Shown in pieces: positions 7,442 through 14,554 of a stretch of DNA of 29,572 nucleotides. The first letter of the stretch is position 1, and every line of letters begins with the position of its first letter. The stretch comes from a virus: positions 1 through 29,572 of IMG/VR virus record IMGVR_UViG_3300037010_002556; one strand, given 5' to 3'. The notes under the pieces are model-generated. The model was not told the DNA's origin, made no database searches, and saw only the letters and a list, made by a program, of their open reading frames with translations. Both the position numbers and the translations under genes were made by a program.

Positions 7442-7709
7442 TTTCCATTTTTTTCCATTTTTTTATGTTTTTTTCTATTTCTTTTATTGAATGTGTATTA
7501 TGTCCGGATTCTGACCTAATTATTAATATTCCATTCTTTTTTTGATTCTTCTATTGTATAAATAGTTGGACCGTTTGATTTATCATAAAAGCACGGAGAG
7601 CTTTGACCGCATCTCTCTTGATGAATTTTTTCCCTATTAATTCCATTTTATGCTTGTCCTTGTATGTTTGCTTTTGAATACGCTCTACTATTTTAGATTT
7701 CTTTTTCAT
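7434..7709 (-). pseudogene. probable frame-damaged gene of about 91 aa; intact ORF is 52 aa
   Basis: The ATG at 7709 overlaps the upstream stop (ATGA), and an ORF of 52 aa runs to a TAG at 7551. After this TAG the same frame stays open to a TAA at 7434 that overlaps the next start (ATGGATAA), as expected in an operon. In the middle, the -1 frame reads a more protein-like stretch (SNGPTIYTIEESKK) between a 6-A run (in GGGAAAAAATTC) and a 7-A run (in TCAAAAAAAGAA). A lost A in the first run and a gained A in the second would give one continuous protein. The alternative is a single nonsense TAG, or a genuine 52-aa gene. No family is recognised. Confidence 0.5.
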
Positions 7710-8095
7710 AAACTGTCTGTTATTATTTGGCATGGAATCATGATGTCCTCATTGTAGTGATATACTGCACACATACGATGGTAACCATCTGCGACAATAA
7801 CCATTTTGCTGTGTCTGTCCCTTACGAGAAGTAATGGTGACATTTTCTGTCCTTTTTTAATCTTCTTAAGATTCTTTTCCACATGCGAATTGCTTACACC
7901 AAGAAGAGATAACTTTGAAGCTCTGAATATATCTTTTGCTTTAAAGTGTATGATAGGTTGTTCTTTTAAAAGTTTTGCCATTTTCTTGGCATCTGTACTT
8001 GGATATACAAGTGCAAGATATGATTCAGCAGCAGGATAATCGTGCTCTTCTGGTTTAACATACCATTTGATTTTAACTTTACTTTTGATTTTCAT
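7706..8095 (-). CDS. ParB/sulfiredoxin-like nuclease-domain protein, 129 aa
   Basis: The C-terminal half contains MSPLLLVRDRHSKMVIVADG followed by YHRMCA (DGYHR at residues 103-107). This matches the pattern of ParB N-terminal domain proteins, where a strand with a local instruction precedes the D-G-x-H-R box that binds or hydrolyses a nucleotide. There is no HTH domain, so it is not a partition ParB. Phages often carry such single-domain proteins of unknown role. It is in the minus-strand run and its stop overlaps the next start. Fold moderately sure, function unknown. Confidence 0.6.
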   Translation of the reverse strand: MKIKSKVKIKWYVKPEEHDYPAAESYLALVYPSTDAKKMAKLLKEQPIIHFKAKDIFRASKLSLLGVSNSHVEKNLKKIKKGQKMSPLLLVRDRHSKMVIVADGYHRMCAVYHYNEDIMIPCQIITDSL

Positions 8096-8106
8096 ATATT
8101 ACTGGT

Positions 8107-8364
8107 TTACCGTTTAGTTTTTACTGTTGTTTTGGATTTTGATGTTCCATAATAAGAAATGATGTCCCATTCTTTTATAAATATTTTTTGACTAATTAAG
8201 TATTGGTCAAATTTATTTGACTTGATTAATATCTCTTTACCTAAAGGAAAATTAGATTCAAATATCTTGTTCAATTGATTCTCTTTTGGATTCTTAGGTT
8301 GAACAAAACACTTTGTAAGTTGCAAAAACATATAGCAGAATATTTTAATAAAAAAATTATTCAT
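8107..8364 (-). CDS. hypothetical protein with hydrophobic N-terminus, 85 aa
   Basis: The ATG at 8364 overlaps the stop of the HNH gene upstream (ATGAATAA), and it is preferred over an ATG 15 bases earlier. The N-terminus (MNNFFIKIFCYMFLQLTKCF) is hydrophobic with cysteines, so it may be a signal anchor. The rest is basic and has no recognised domain. It lies between two packed genes of the minus-strand run. Confidence 0.5.
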   Translation of the reverse strand: MNNFFIKIFCYMFLQLTKCFVQPKNPKENQLNKIFESNFPLGKEILIKSNKFDQYLISQKIFIKEWDIISYYGTSKSKTTVKTKR

Positions 8365-8590
8365 GATTAAATACCTCAATGGTAGCTTCCTTTTTTATTA
8401 GGTCTGTGAATTTTCCTTCATATCGTGTCGCAGTCCAAATAGAATGAATCTTTCTATGACATATCTTATGAAGATATTGGGAATCCTTTCCTCCTCTACA
8501 CTTTGGTATAAAGTGATGCTTGTCTATGGTGTTTCCCTTCCACATATCTCTATCGCATATAGGACATTGTCCAACTACTTCATGCTCCAT
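8357..8590 (-). CDS. HNH endonuclease-type protein, 77 aa
   Basis: A small protein with a zinc-binding CPIC (Cys 9 and 12), then DKHHFIPKCRGG (residues 24-34) and LHKICHRKIHS (residues 40-50). This is the HNH beta-beta-alpha metal fold, with a candidate catalytic His pair at 25-26. It is short, with only the nuclease core and a short tail, and without NUMOD modules. It may be a general nicking nuclease or a domesticated homing-type gene. Start and stop overlap both neighbours by a few bases (TAATG upstream), so it is part of the operon. Confidence 0.8.
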   Translation of the reverse strand: MEHEVVGQCPICDRDMWKGNTIDKHHFIPKCRGGKDSQYLHKICHRKIHSIWTATRYEGKFTDLIKKEATIEVFNHE

Positions 8591-9003
8591 TATCTTAACT
8601 TGATGCTGTTCTTTAAGTTTCTCTCCATTTCCTGTAGTTTTACCTCAGGAACTCCGTGTTGATTTTTGCCCCCGTGTCTGTTTTCGACTACAATCACATA
8701 AACCTTATAACCATATTCCTCAGCAAGTTTCCTGTACGGAGATAGCTCTTGTTCTTTTATGCAGGTGTTGTTTATGAAAACATTAACGCCATCCAACATG
8801 GCTTCTTCGCATCTTCTTTGGCAGTCTTTATGAGCATGGCCAAGTTGTGTTGGATCGAAATTATATGTACCGTTAGAATCATAGAAATAGTCATCAGCAG
8901 CCAATACAGCGGCTCCCGGTCCTGCCAGATCTTGGCAGAACGAGGTTTTCCCTGCTCCGGGAACGCCCCTCGTTATCACGAGTATTTTCGCTGTTGTGCT
9001 CAC
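8590..9003 (-). CDS. P-loop kinase, polynucleotide-kinase-like (AAA_33 type)
   Basis: A 137-aa protein with Walker A GVPGAGKT at residues 13-20, an AADDYF motif, and FDPTQLGHAHKDCQRRC. These are typical of the kinase domain found in T4 PNK and in N4BP2-like proteins. The C-terminal part has VIVVENRHGGKNQHGVPE, the usual position of the substrate/lid Arg. No phosphatase domain is present. It probably phosphorylates nucleic acid ends or a small substrate. It is the first gene of the minus-strand run, with a promoter-like box just upstream. Confidence 0.75.
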   Translation of the reverse strand: MSTTAKILVITRGVPGAGKTSFCQDLAGPGAAVLAADDYFYDSNGTYNFDPTQLGHAHKDCQRRCEEAMLDGVNVFINNTCIKEQELSPYRKLAEEYGYKVYVIVVENRHGGKNQHGVPEVKLQEMERNLKNSIKLR

Positions 9004-9030
9004 TATTAATTTCTATTGTTCTATTGTATT

Positions 9031-9038
9031 CAAATGTA
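9031..9038 (-). promoter_or_regulatory. Bacteroidetes-type -7 box for the minus-strand operon
   Basis: TACATTTG on the minus strand matches TAnnTTTG, the -7 element of Bacteroidetes sigma-70 promoters. It lies 28 bases upstream of the ATG at 9003. I see no clear -33 TTG at the right distance, so confidence is limited. Confidence 0.45.
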
Positions 9039-9129
9039 AGATCTTTCAATGGCGATGTGCTTTTGGCTCAAGGTATTATCGTTATGATTCTTCATGGTTC
9101 TGATCATTATTTTGCTAATATACGAAAAA

Positions 9130-9143
9130 ATATATAAGATAGC
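9130..9143 (+). promoter_or_regulatory. candidate phage late promoter for the internal head protein block
   Basis: The core ATATATAAGATAGC differs from 1360-1373 at one base, is also preceded by ACGAAA, and lies the same 49 bases before the ATG at 9179. It is inferred to be a shared late promoter. Confidence 0.55.
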
Positions 9144-9178
9144 CAACATAGCTGTGAAAATTTGAATATATACATCAA

Positions 9179-9577
9179 ATGAACAATCATCAAAACATGA
9201 AGAGAATTAAACCGTTAGAAGAATTCGGTAAGGACTTTTTACAAGAAGCCATCACTCCTGAAAAGGCAAAGTTTAGATTCTCCATTACAGCCAACATCAA
9301 AAAGGTTTCTAAGATTAATAAAACAATGATTGACATCCATCAGTTGTTGATAGAAATGAGTGATGAGATAGTTGCTTTGAAATTATCATACGATAATTTG
9401 GATGCTGAATCAATGAGAGTCATCAACAACATGAAGACTAATATTGACAATTTGATTGGAGCTCTTAAGAAGAAAAAAGAAGATGGATCTTATACTGGAA
9501 TGATTGACAACTCTGCAAGATTGGAAAGAAATCTCGAGAGGTTGAAGACCGGTTTCTTAAAAATGAAAGGAGTTTAA
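9179..9577 (+). CDS. putative internal head protein with capsid-targeting leader, 132 aa
   Basis: The N-terminus reads MNNHQNMKRIKPLEEFGKDF and then LQEA. The MKRIKPLEEF part resembles the capsid-targeting leaders of T4 internal proteins (MKTYQEFIAEA type), and LQE-A fits a gp21-type cleavage site. The remainder (about 30-132) is basic, helical and probably a coiled coil. A second ATG at 9197 would give the leader directly. The 9179 start is kept because its distance to the candidate promoter equals that seen for the protease gene. It is first in a five-gene plus-strand block with minimal gaps. Role unknown; packaging into the head is inferred. Confidence 0.65.
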   Translation: MNNHQNMKRIKPLEEFGKDFLQEAITPEKAKFRFSITANIKKVSKINKTMIDIHQLLIEMSDEIVALKLSYDNLDAESMRVINNMKTNIDNLIGALKKKKEDGSYTGMIDNSARLERNLERLKTGFLKMKGV

Positions 9578-9579
9578 CC

Positions 9580-9858
9580 ATGAAATTTATTAAACCGTTA
9601 AACGAATATGCAAACGCCGAATCGGAGAACTACGTTGAAGTAGGTCTTGAAGGCGTTTCTGCAAAAGATATTTTATTAAATGTATATCCAAAGACTTTTG
9701 AAGTCATAGTAAAAGATTTTGATGAACAATGTGATAAGAGTTCTGAATTCAAAAACAGAAACTTAGACATGTTAAGAAGTATAATAGGTTTCTTCTCTAA
9801 ATATCACGGTAAGAGCAAGTTCATGGATACCATGATACATAAATATAACTTGAAATAA
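9580..9858 (+). CDS. putative internal head protein, 92 aa
   Basis: It starts 2 bases after the previous stop. The N-terminus MKFIKPLNEYANAESENY closely parallels the MKRIKPLEEF leader of the previous gene, and LNE-Y could be a cleavage site. The remaining roughly 75 residues are mixed alpha/beta-looking with no recognised family. Its last base overlaps the next gene (TAATG). It is placed in the capsid-targeted group on the leader alone. Confidence 0.6.
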   Translation: MKFIKPLNEYANAESENYVEVGLEGVSAKDILLNVYPKTFEVIVKDFDEQCDKSSEFKNRNLDMLRSIIGFFSKYHGKSKFMDTMIHKYNLK

Positions 9859-10736
9859 TGAAACACTTAAAAATTTATTTAAAAATGAATCCATATTTAA
9901 CTTTTCGTCAGTTCGAACGAGCTGCAATATTATTGGAAAATGCACCTGAGGCTATTAGCGACGAAGTGCTGTCTGAAAATGAATTGACGAGAGAAGACAT
10001 TGAGAAAATCAATGAAGGTATTCTTGGCGACATATTCAGCGGACTGTTTGGCAAGATAAAAGAAAAGATCTTAAAAGCAATACCAGGTTCATTATTGAAA
10101 AAAGTAGATGTAATCTTAAATGAGTACAAGAAGGTTCAATTCGAAGTTTCTGAGAAAACTCAGAAAGAGAGAAATAAGATTTATAAAGCTAACGCGGACG
10201 ATAAAGGCAACGAGAGAAATAAAGAACAAGTTAAAAGATCTGAAGCAGCAATCGCGGCTATTGAGGCTGCAAGTAAAAGCAAGAAAGAATCCATTAAAGG
10301 AAAACTTGATTTATTGGTGAGAGATAAAAGTGATGTAGTTATAGATTACGTGAAGATGCAATTATTTCAAGTGCAAGAAGATGTTGCAAACAAACAATTG
10401 AAAGATGCTGAAGAGTTTGCAAGCGAGGAAGAGCTTGATAAATTAACCAAAGAAGTGGAAGACATCAAGAAGAAGAAAGAAGCACAGAAGAAGATGATTG
10501 AAAATGCTTCCATCGAAAAGAAAGATGATAAGGTTGACGCAAAAACAGCAAAGGTTGGACAGACTTGGCTTTATAAAAAAGATGATACAGAAGAAGGACA
10601 AGAGGTTACGATAGTGCATCAGTTTGGACATACAGGAGATGGTGCAGAAGAGGGGAAGATACAAGTGAAAGGAATAAAAGATCCATTTAATGTTGAACCT
10701 GCTAAATTGGTCAAATTAATTAAAGATATAAAATAA
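9858..10736 (+). CDS. putative internal head protein, coiled coil, 292 aa
   Basis: The N-terminus carries a basic hydrophobic leader and FRQFERAAILLENAPEA. After it comes EKINE-GILGDIFSGLFG (residues 50-66), where INE-G fits prohead protease cleavage. The central region (about 85-225) is a long highly charged coiled coil. The C-terminal part (about 230-292) reads VGQTWLYKKDDTEEGQEVTI and looks like a small beta domain. The order of leader, (L/I)xE-GIL, amphipathic helix and coiled coil is shared with the next gene, so the two look paralogous. It overlaps both neighbours by one base. Confidence 0.65.
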   Translation: MKHLKIYLKMNPYLTFRQFERAAILLENAPEAISDEVLSENELTREDIEKINEGILGDIFSGLFGKIKEKILKAIPGSLLKKVDVILNEYKKVQFEVSEKTQKERNKIYKANADDKGNERNKEQVKRSEAAIAAIEAASKSKKESIKGKLDLLVRDKSDVVIDYVKMQLFQVQEDVANKQLKDAEEFASEEELDKLTKEVEDIKKKKEAQKKMIENASIEKKDDKVDAKTAKVGQTWLYKKDDTEEGQEVTIVHQFGHTGDGAEEGKIQVKGIKDPFNVEPAKLVKLIKDIK

Positions 10737-12139
10737 TGATAATAGATAAATTCAAATTATTCGAGAGCCTTTCCATTGGAGCCATTGAAAGAGGAGAACA
10801 CAGAACCATTTTGAATGAATCTGAAATGTTGGACGAAGGAATTCTTTCTTCCATTACAAATTTCTTTTCTCGCATGTTAGGAGGTTCCGTCGCAAAGATA
10901 GATAAAATACTTCGTAGGTATGAAGATGCTGAATTGGAATATTGGATTGATTGGGCTGATGCTCGTGGTAAATTTTCTGAAGCTGATGCTCTTTCTAAAG
11001 AAGCTAAATCAGATCCTATTCAGAAATCTAAATATGAAGAGCAAAAAGAAAGAATCAAGAAGCTTCAATCACAGGTTGAAGGCAAAAGAAAAGACATACT
11101 TGATGCGTTAACACGTCAGGCAAATGCAATAATCAAAGACAGCGAAAGACTTAAAGATTATTGGGAGATGAAAAAGGCTAAAATAGATGAAGATGTTGCC
11201 AGAGAATCTTACAAAGAAGTTAAGAACTCAACTGATGATGAAACCATACATCAATTGTTTGATAACGAAATTCAAAGAGCTGCAAAGATTGCAAGAGACA
11301 AAGACGCTAAATTTAAAGAGAAATATGGTCCATTGTCTTCTGGTAAATTCTTTGATCAAGCACCAAATGCGGGAAGCAATGATGATGATGATTTATCTGT
11401 TGCCGGAATTAAGATCACAGATTTAATTTCTAAACCAATATCAGAGCTACAAAGTAAACTCAAGGTTATCCCATTAGACAAGCTTGATGAGATATTAAAG
11501 TATTTAGAAAAGGAATTGAAAAAGATTAAAGACCAAAGAGATGATGACATCAAAAACATCAAAGGAAAATCTGATAAAGACCAAATAGGAAGAGAAATAG
11601 ATGACATTACAAAGAAGGTTAAACCTATAATCGATGTGATGTGGTCTAAGATTAATTACATAGATCAATTGCTTCTTGCGAATGTTGGAATTGATAAAGA
11701 GATTAAAAAAAATCCTGAAATGGTTACTGACATCACTAAGAAAGAATTAGGGGCTGAAGGTACTGACAAAGCAGTGACAGCAGCAATTGCACAAACTGCA
11801 GAAGTGGTCAAGAAGCCAGATGTAGATGCCGTGACTGAAGTCATAAGCGATCAGGTTAAAAAGAATTTTGACACTGCACGTGGAACGATAGAAGAATCTG
11901 TTGGAGAATCTATCGATGATGACGCATATACTCATTTAAAAAATGACATGATTGCTTTATATGGAAAACTTGTAATCTATTATAATAAATTGAAAAAAGG
12001 AGTTCCATCAAAAACGCTTGAATTTGGTTTAATAGATTTTGCAGCACAACTTTATAAATTCAAAAAGGAAAATGATTCTTTGAAGAAAGATCTTACTGAT
12101 GATGAACTCGAAAAACAACTCGATAAATATTCAAAATGA
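10736..12139 (+). CDS. putative internal head protein, coiled coil, 467 aa
   Basis: The leader MIIDKFKLFESLSIGAIE is followed by TILNES and then MLDE-GILSSITNFFSRMLG. Both LNE-S and LDE-G fit the cleavage consensus, and LNE-S is the same as at the capsid protein. The region about 55-170 aligns by pattern with the previous gene (KIDKIL-RRYEDAELEY, then long charged helices). The rest (about 215-467) is also mostly helical and charged, with no catalytic motif seen. Start and stop overlap neighbours (TAATG; ATGA). A core or DNA-associated internal head protein is the best guess. Confidence 0.65.
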   Translation: MIIDKFKLFESLSIGAIERGEHRTILNESEMLDEGILSSITNFFSRMLGGSVAKIDKILRRYEDAELEYWIDWADARGKFSEADALSKEAKSDPIQKSKYEEQKERIKKLQSQVEGKRKDILDALTRQANAIIKDSERLKDYWEMKKAKIDEDVARESYKEVKNSTDDETIHQLFDNEIQRAAKIARDKDAKFKEKYGPLSSGKFFDQAPNAGSNDDDDLSVAGIKITDLISKPISELQSKLKVIPLDKLDEILKYLEKELKKIKDQRDDDIKNIKGKSDKDQIGREIDDITKKVKPIIDVMWSKINYIDQLLLANVGIDKEIKKNPEMVTDITKKELGAEGTDKAVTAAIAQTAEVVKKPDVDAVTEVISDQVKKNFDTARGTIEESVGESIDDDAYTHLKNDMIALYGKLVIYYNKLKKGVPSKTLEFGLIDFAAQLYKFKKENDSLKKDLTDDELEKQLDKYSK

Positions 12140-13320
12140 TAAAAAAATTCAGATTGTTTGAATCGCTTTATGAAGCAGCTCAAACTAAAGAAACTATAAT
12201 CAAGAAAGTGAAGGATACAGTTGGAGATGTTTATTACATTCCTGATTTCCAAGAGATTTCAAGACCTGATGAACCAGATCAAATTCAGTATTTGTTTTCA
12301 GATAAAGAAGGACACTCATTTACTTTAAACTTTACTGAAGACACTGGTATTTTATATAGTATTGATTTTTGGCTTCCACATTCTACAAAAGCTGAATCTA
12401 CTCTATATGTTGTAGGTCAAGACTTGGATAGAATAATTTCATTATTACCTAAGATGATGAAGAGTCCGCATCCACAAACAGTAAGAGAAAGTGAAGATGT
12501 TGCTTCTGAACCGGTTGTTTTGGAAAAACCAGCAGACACAGTTCAAAAATCTGGAGATGATAAAGTAGATAAAATAGACAAAGAACTTCCTGAATACAAA
12601 TATCAAGATCCAAAGACCATATTTGAGGATATGAGAAAGTATGTGAAGATGGTTATAAAAGGAATTCAACCTTCTTTGCTTGTTACTGGAATGCCAGGTG
12701 TTGGTAAGACTTATATCACAAGCGATGAAATTAAAAAAGCAGGACTTGAAAAAGGAAAAGATTGGGTAAAAGTAAAAGGTAAAACTACTGCCGCAGCTTT
12801 GTATATTTCATTATACAGAAACAATGGTAAGTTAATAATATACGACGATTGTGATAGTGTGTTTAAAGATCCAAATGCTATCAACACATTGAAAGGAGCT
12901 CTTGATTCTGAAGACGATGAAAGAGACATCACATGGGATATTTCAAGAGAAATAAAAGATCCTATGAATGGTGAAGTTGTTCCAAGAAGTTTTAAGTTTA
13001 CTGGAAGGGTTATCTTCTTAAGTAACCTTGCTCAAAAAGCAGTTGATCCTGCTATCAAGTCAAGAGCATTTGTTCTTGAGGTTGCATTGTCACCAAGCGA
13101 TATGATCGAATACATTGAAGACCTTTTGCCTAAAGTAATGCCAGAAGAATCAATGGCACTTAAAAATAGTGCATTAAACACTATTAAGAGTGTTGAAAAA
13201 GTTAATAAGAAAGTTCAATTGAATATGAGAACTTTATTGAAGGCAGTAAAAATATTAAAAGAAGTTCCTGATTTAGGCGATGCAAGAAGAATGATTGTCC
13301 AACAGTGTTCGTACGAATAA
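12136..13320 (+). CDS. AAA+ ATPase with capsid-targeting-like leader, 394 aa
   Basis: The N-terminus MIKKFRLFESLYEAA repeats the KFxLFES leader of the previous gene, with LYE-A as a possible cleavage site. Residues 25-110 form an unrecognised alpha/beta domain, and 111-155 are a charged linker. The ATPase domain has Walker A GMPGVGKT at 185-192, Walker B LIIYDDCD at 233-240, a sensor-1-like IFLSN at 293-297 and IKSRAF at 307-312. This suits an AAA+ domain of the kind seen in phage ATPases of unclear role, not a helicase or terminase. Its start overlaps the previous stop (ATGA), and its stop overlaps an inserted HNH gene. Confidence 0.8.
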   Translation: MIKKFRLFESLYEAAQTKETIIKKVKDTVGDVYYIPDFQEISRPDEPDQIQYLFSDKEGHSFTLNFTEDTGILYSIDFWLPHSTKAESTLYVVGQDLDRIISLLPKMMKSPHPQTVRESEDVASEPVVLEKPADTVQKSGDDKVDKIDKELPEYKYQDPKTIFEDMRKYVKMVIKGIQPSLLVTGMPGVGKTYITSDEIKKAGLEKGKDWVKVKGKTTAAALYISLYRNNGKLIIYDDCDSVFKDPNAINTLKGALDSEDDERDITWDISREIKDPMNGEVVPRSFKFTGRVIFLSNLAQKAVDPAIKSRAFVLEVALSPSDMIEYIEDLLPKVMPEESMALKNSALNTIKSVEKVNKKVQLNMRTLLKAVKILKEVPDLGDARRMIVQQCSYE

Positions 13321-13886
13321 TGGATTACAAAAAGATATATGACAATTTAATCACTTCTCGTAAATTGAGAATTATCAATAGTGGAATTTATTACGAGAAA
13401 CATCATATTATCATGAAATCGATGGGAGGAACCAATGACAAGGATAATCTTGTTTTGCTTACTCCCAGGGAACATTTTCTTGCACACTGGTTATTATTTA
13501 AAATTTATGGAAATGCTGAATCCTCTCGAGCATTTTTCCTCATGAGTAATAGAGGGAAAAATAAAAAATATCTATCTTCTCGTGCTTATGCTGAAGCAAG
13601 AGAGGCTTTTTCGAAAATTAAAGTTTCCGAAGAAACCAGAAGAAAAATAGGTTTGAAATCACAAAATCGTTTTCACTCAAATGAGCAAAAGAAGAAAAAC
13701 TCAGATGCTCATTTAGGAAAAACAACTTGGAACAAAGGAATTTCAAATAAGCCGGAACAGTGTAAAAATATTTCGAAATCATTAAATAAATTTTATGATT
13801 CTGATGAAGGTCTTTTATTAAAACAAAAAAGATCTGATATGGTTAAAGAGTATTGGAAAAATAAAAAAAATTCCAATGCAAAATAG
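13320..13886 (+). CDS. HNH homing endonuclease with NUMOD3-like region, 188 aa
   Basis: The start ATG at 13320 overlaps the TAA of the ATPase gene (TAATGG). An earlier ATG inside the ATPase gene is less likely. The HNH core reads YEKHHIIMKSMGG (around 24-36) then DNLVLLTPREHFLAHWLLF, with the usual His/Asn/His placement. The C-terminal half is basic and holds ETRRKIGLKSQNRFHS and GKTTWNKGISNKPE, typical of NUMOD3 DNA-binding modules. It ends in TAG, a stop rare among genes here, and overlaps the next start by 11 bases. It is probably a free-standing homing gene inserted into the head protein block without damaging the flanking genes. Confidence 0.85.
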   Translation: MDYKKIYDNLITSRKLRIINSGIYYEKHHIIMKSMGGTNDKDNLVLLTPREHFLAHWLLFKIYGNAESSRAFFLMSNRGKNKKYLSSRAYAEAREAFSKIKVSEETRRKIGLKSQNRFHSNEQKKKNSDAHLGKTTWNKGISNKPEQCKNISKSLNKFYDSDEGLLLKQKRSDMVKEYWKNKKNSNAK

Positions 13887-14505
13887 AAAGATAAAGACAT
13901 ATAGTCAATTTGTCTTTGAGAAAGCAATTCCATTCGAAGACATTTTAAAAGATGATACACAGCAAGGACTTGTTGTCAAAGACAGCAAAGCACCAGGTGG
14001 TGGAATTCTTCGTAATATAGTGTTGTATGATTTTGACGATAAAAAAGTTCTTGCATTTGCACAAATACGTGAGTGGGATGGAATTTGGGAAATCAATATG
14101 ACAGTAGCGGAAAAGGATTACGGTCCAGATCTTTACGACCTTGCTCTTATGTCTGCATATCCTGAACCCATAATTCCATCAAAGACTATTAAACCTGCTG
14201 CACAAAGAGTTTGGACCTATTATAAAGAGAAAAGAAATGATGTTAAGAAGGTTCCTATTCCAGAGGACCACAGCGAGTATAAGAAAAGATATGAGACTTC
14301 AGTTAATGGAAAAGAAGCTTATAGTAAAGATCCAGACATGCTTAACGTGATAAATACAATGTATTCATTAGAACAAAGCGATGTATTTGACAAACTCATT
14401 AAACGTGGCGAAGAGTATCTTATAAAATATCACGTTGATAAGAATAAAATTATTCATGATGCAGATAGAGTATTTTGGAAAAGATATGACTTGTCAACAG
14501 ATTAA
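13876..14505 (+). CDS. putative internal head protein with T4-like leader, 209 aa
   Basis: Residues 5-15 read KIKTYSQFVFEKA, strikingly close to the MKTYQEFIAEA leader of T4 internal proteins, and VFE-K may be the cut site. The body contains DFDDKKVLAFAQIREWDGIW, which looks like a mixed beta-sheet domain, and LYDLALMSAYPEPIIPSKTI. It resembles phage proteins with an acetyltransferase-like or toxin-like core, but no catalytic motif can be named. The last 70 residues are helical. It overlaps the HNH gene and ends the block before a likely new promoter near 14528. Confidence 0.65.
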   Translation: MQNRKIKTYSQFVFEKAIPFEDILKDDTQQGLVVKDSKAPGGGILRNIVLYDFDDKKVLAFAQIREWDGIWEINMTVAEKDYGPDLYDLALMSAYPEPIIPSKTIKPAAQRVWTYYKEKRNDVKKVPIPEDHSEYKKRYETSVNGKEAYSKDPDMLNVINTMYSLEQSDVFDKLIKRGEEYLIKYHVDKNKIIHDADRVFWKRYDLSTD

Positions 14506-14554
14506 CGAAACAAATTCCATTTAGAAGTATATAATACGAAAACAAGTTAAAATC

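Noticed and set aside
7551-7553. In-frame TAG that could point to stop codon reassignment, as in some Bacteroidetes phages
   Set aside because: TAG is rare as a stop in the window, but I found no long gene elsewhere with an in-frame TAG, and the frameshift explanation gives a more natural protein.
7706-8095. Plasmid-type ParB partition protein
   Set aside because: Only the ParB-like core is present, with no HTH domain, no ParA and no parS-like repeats nearby.
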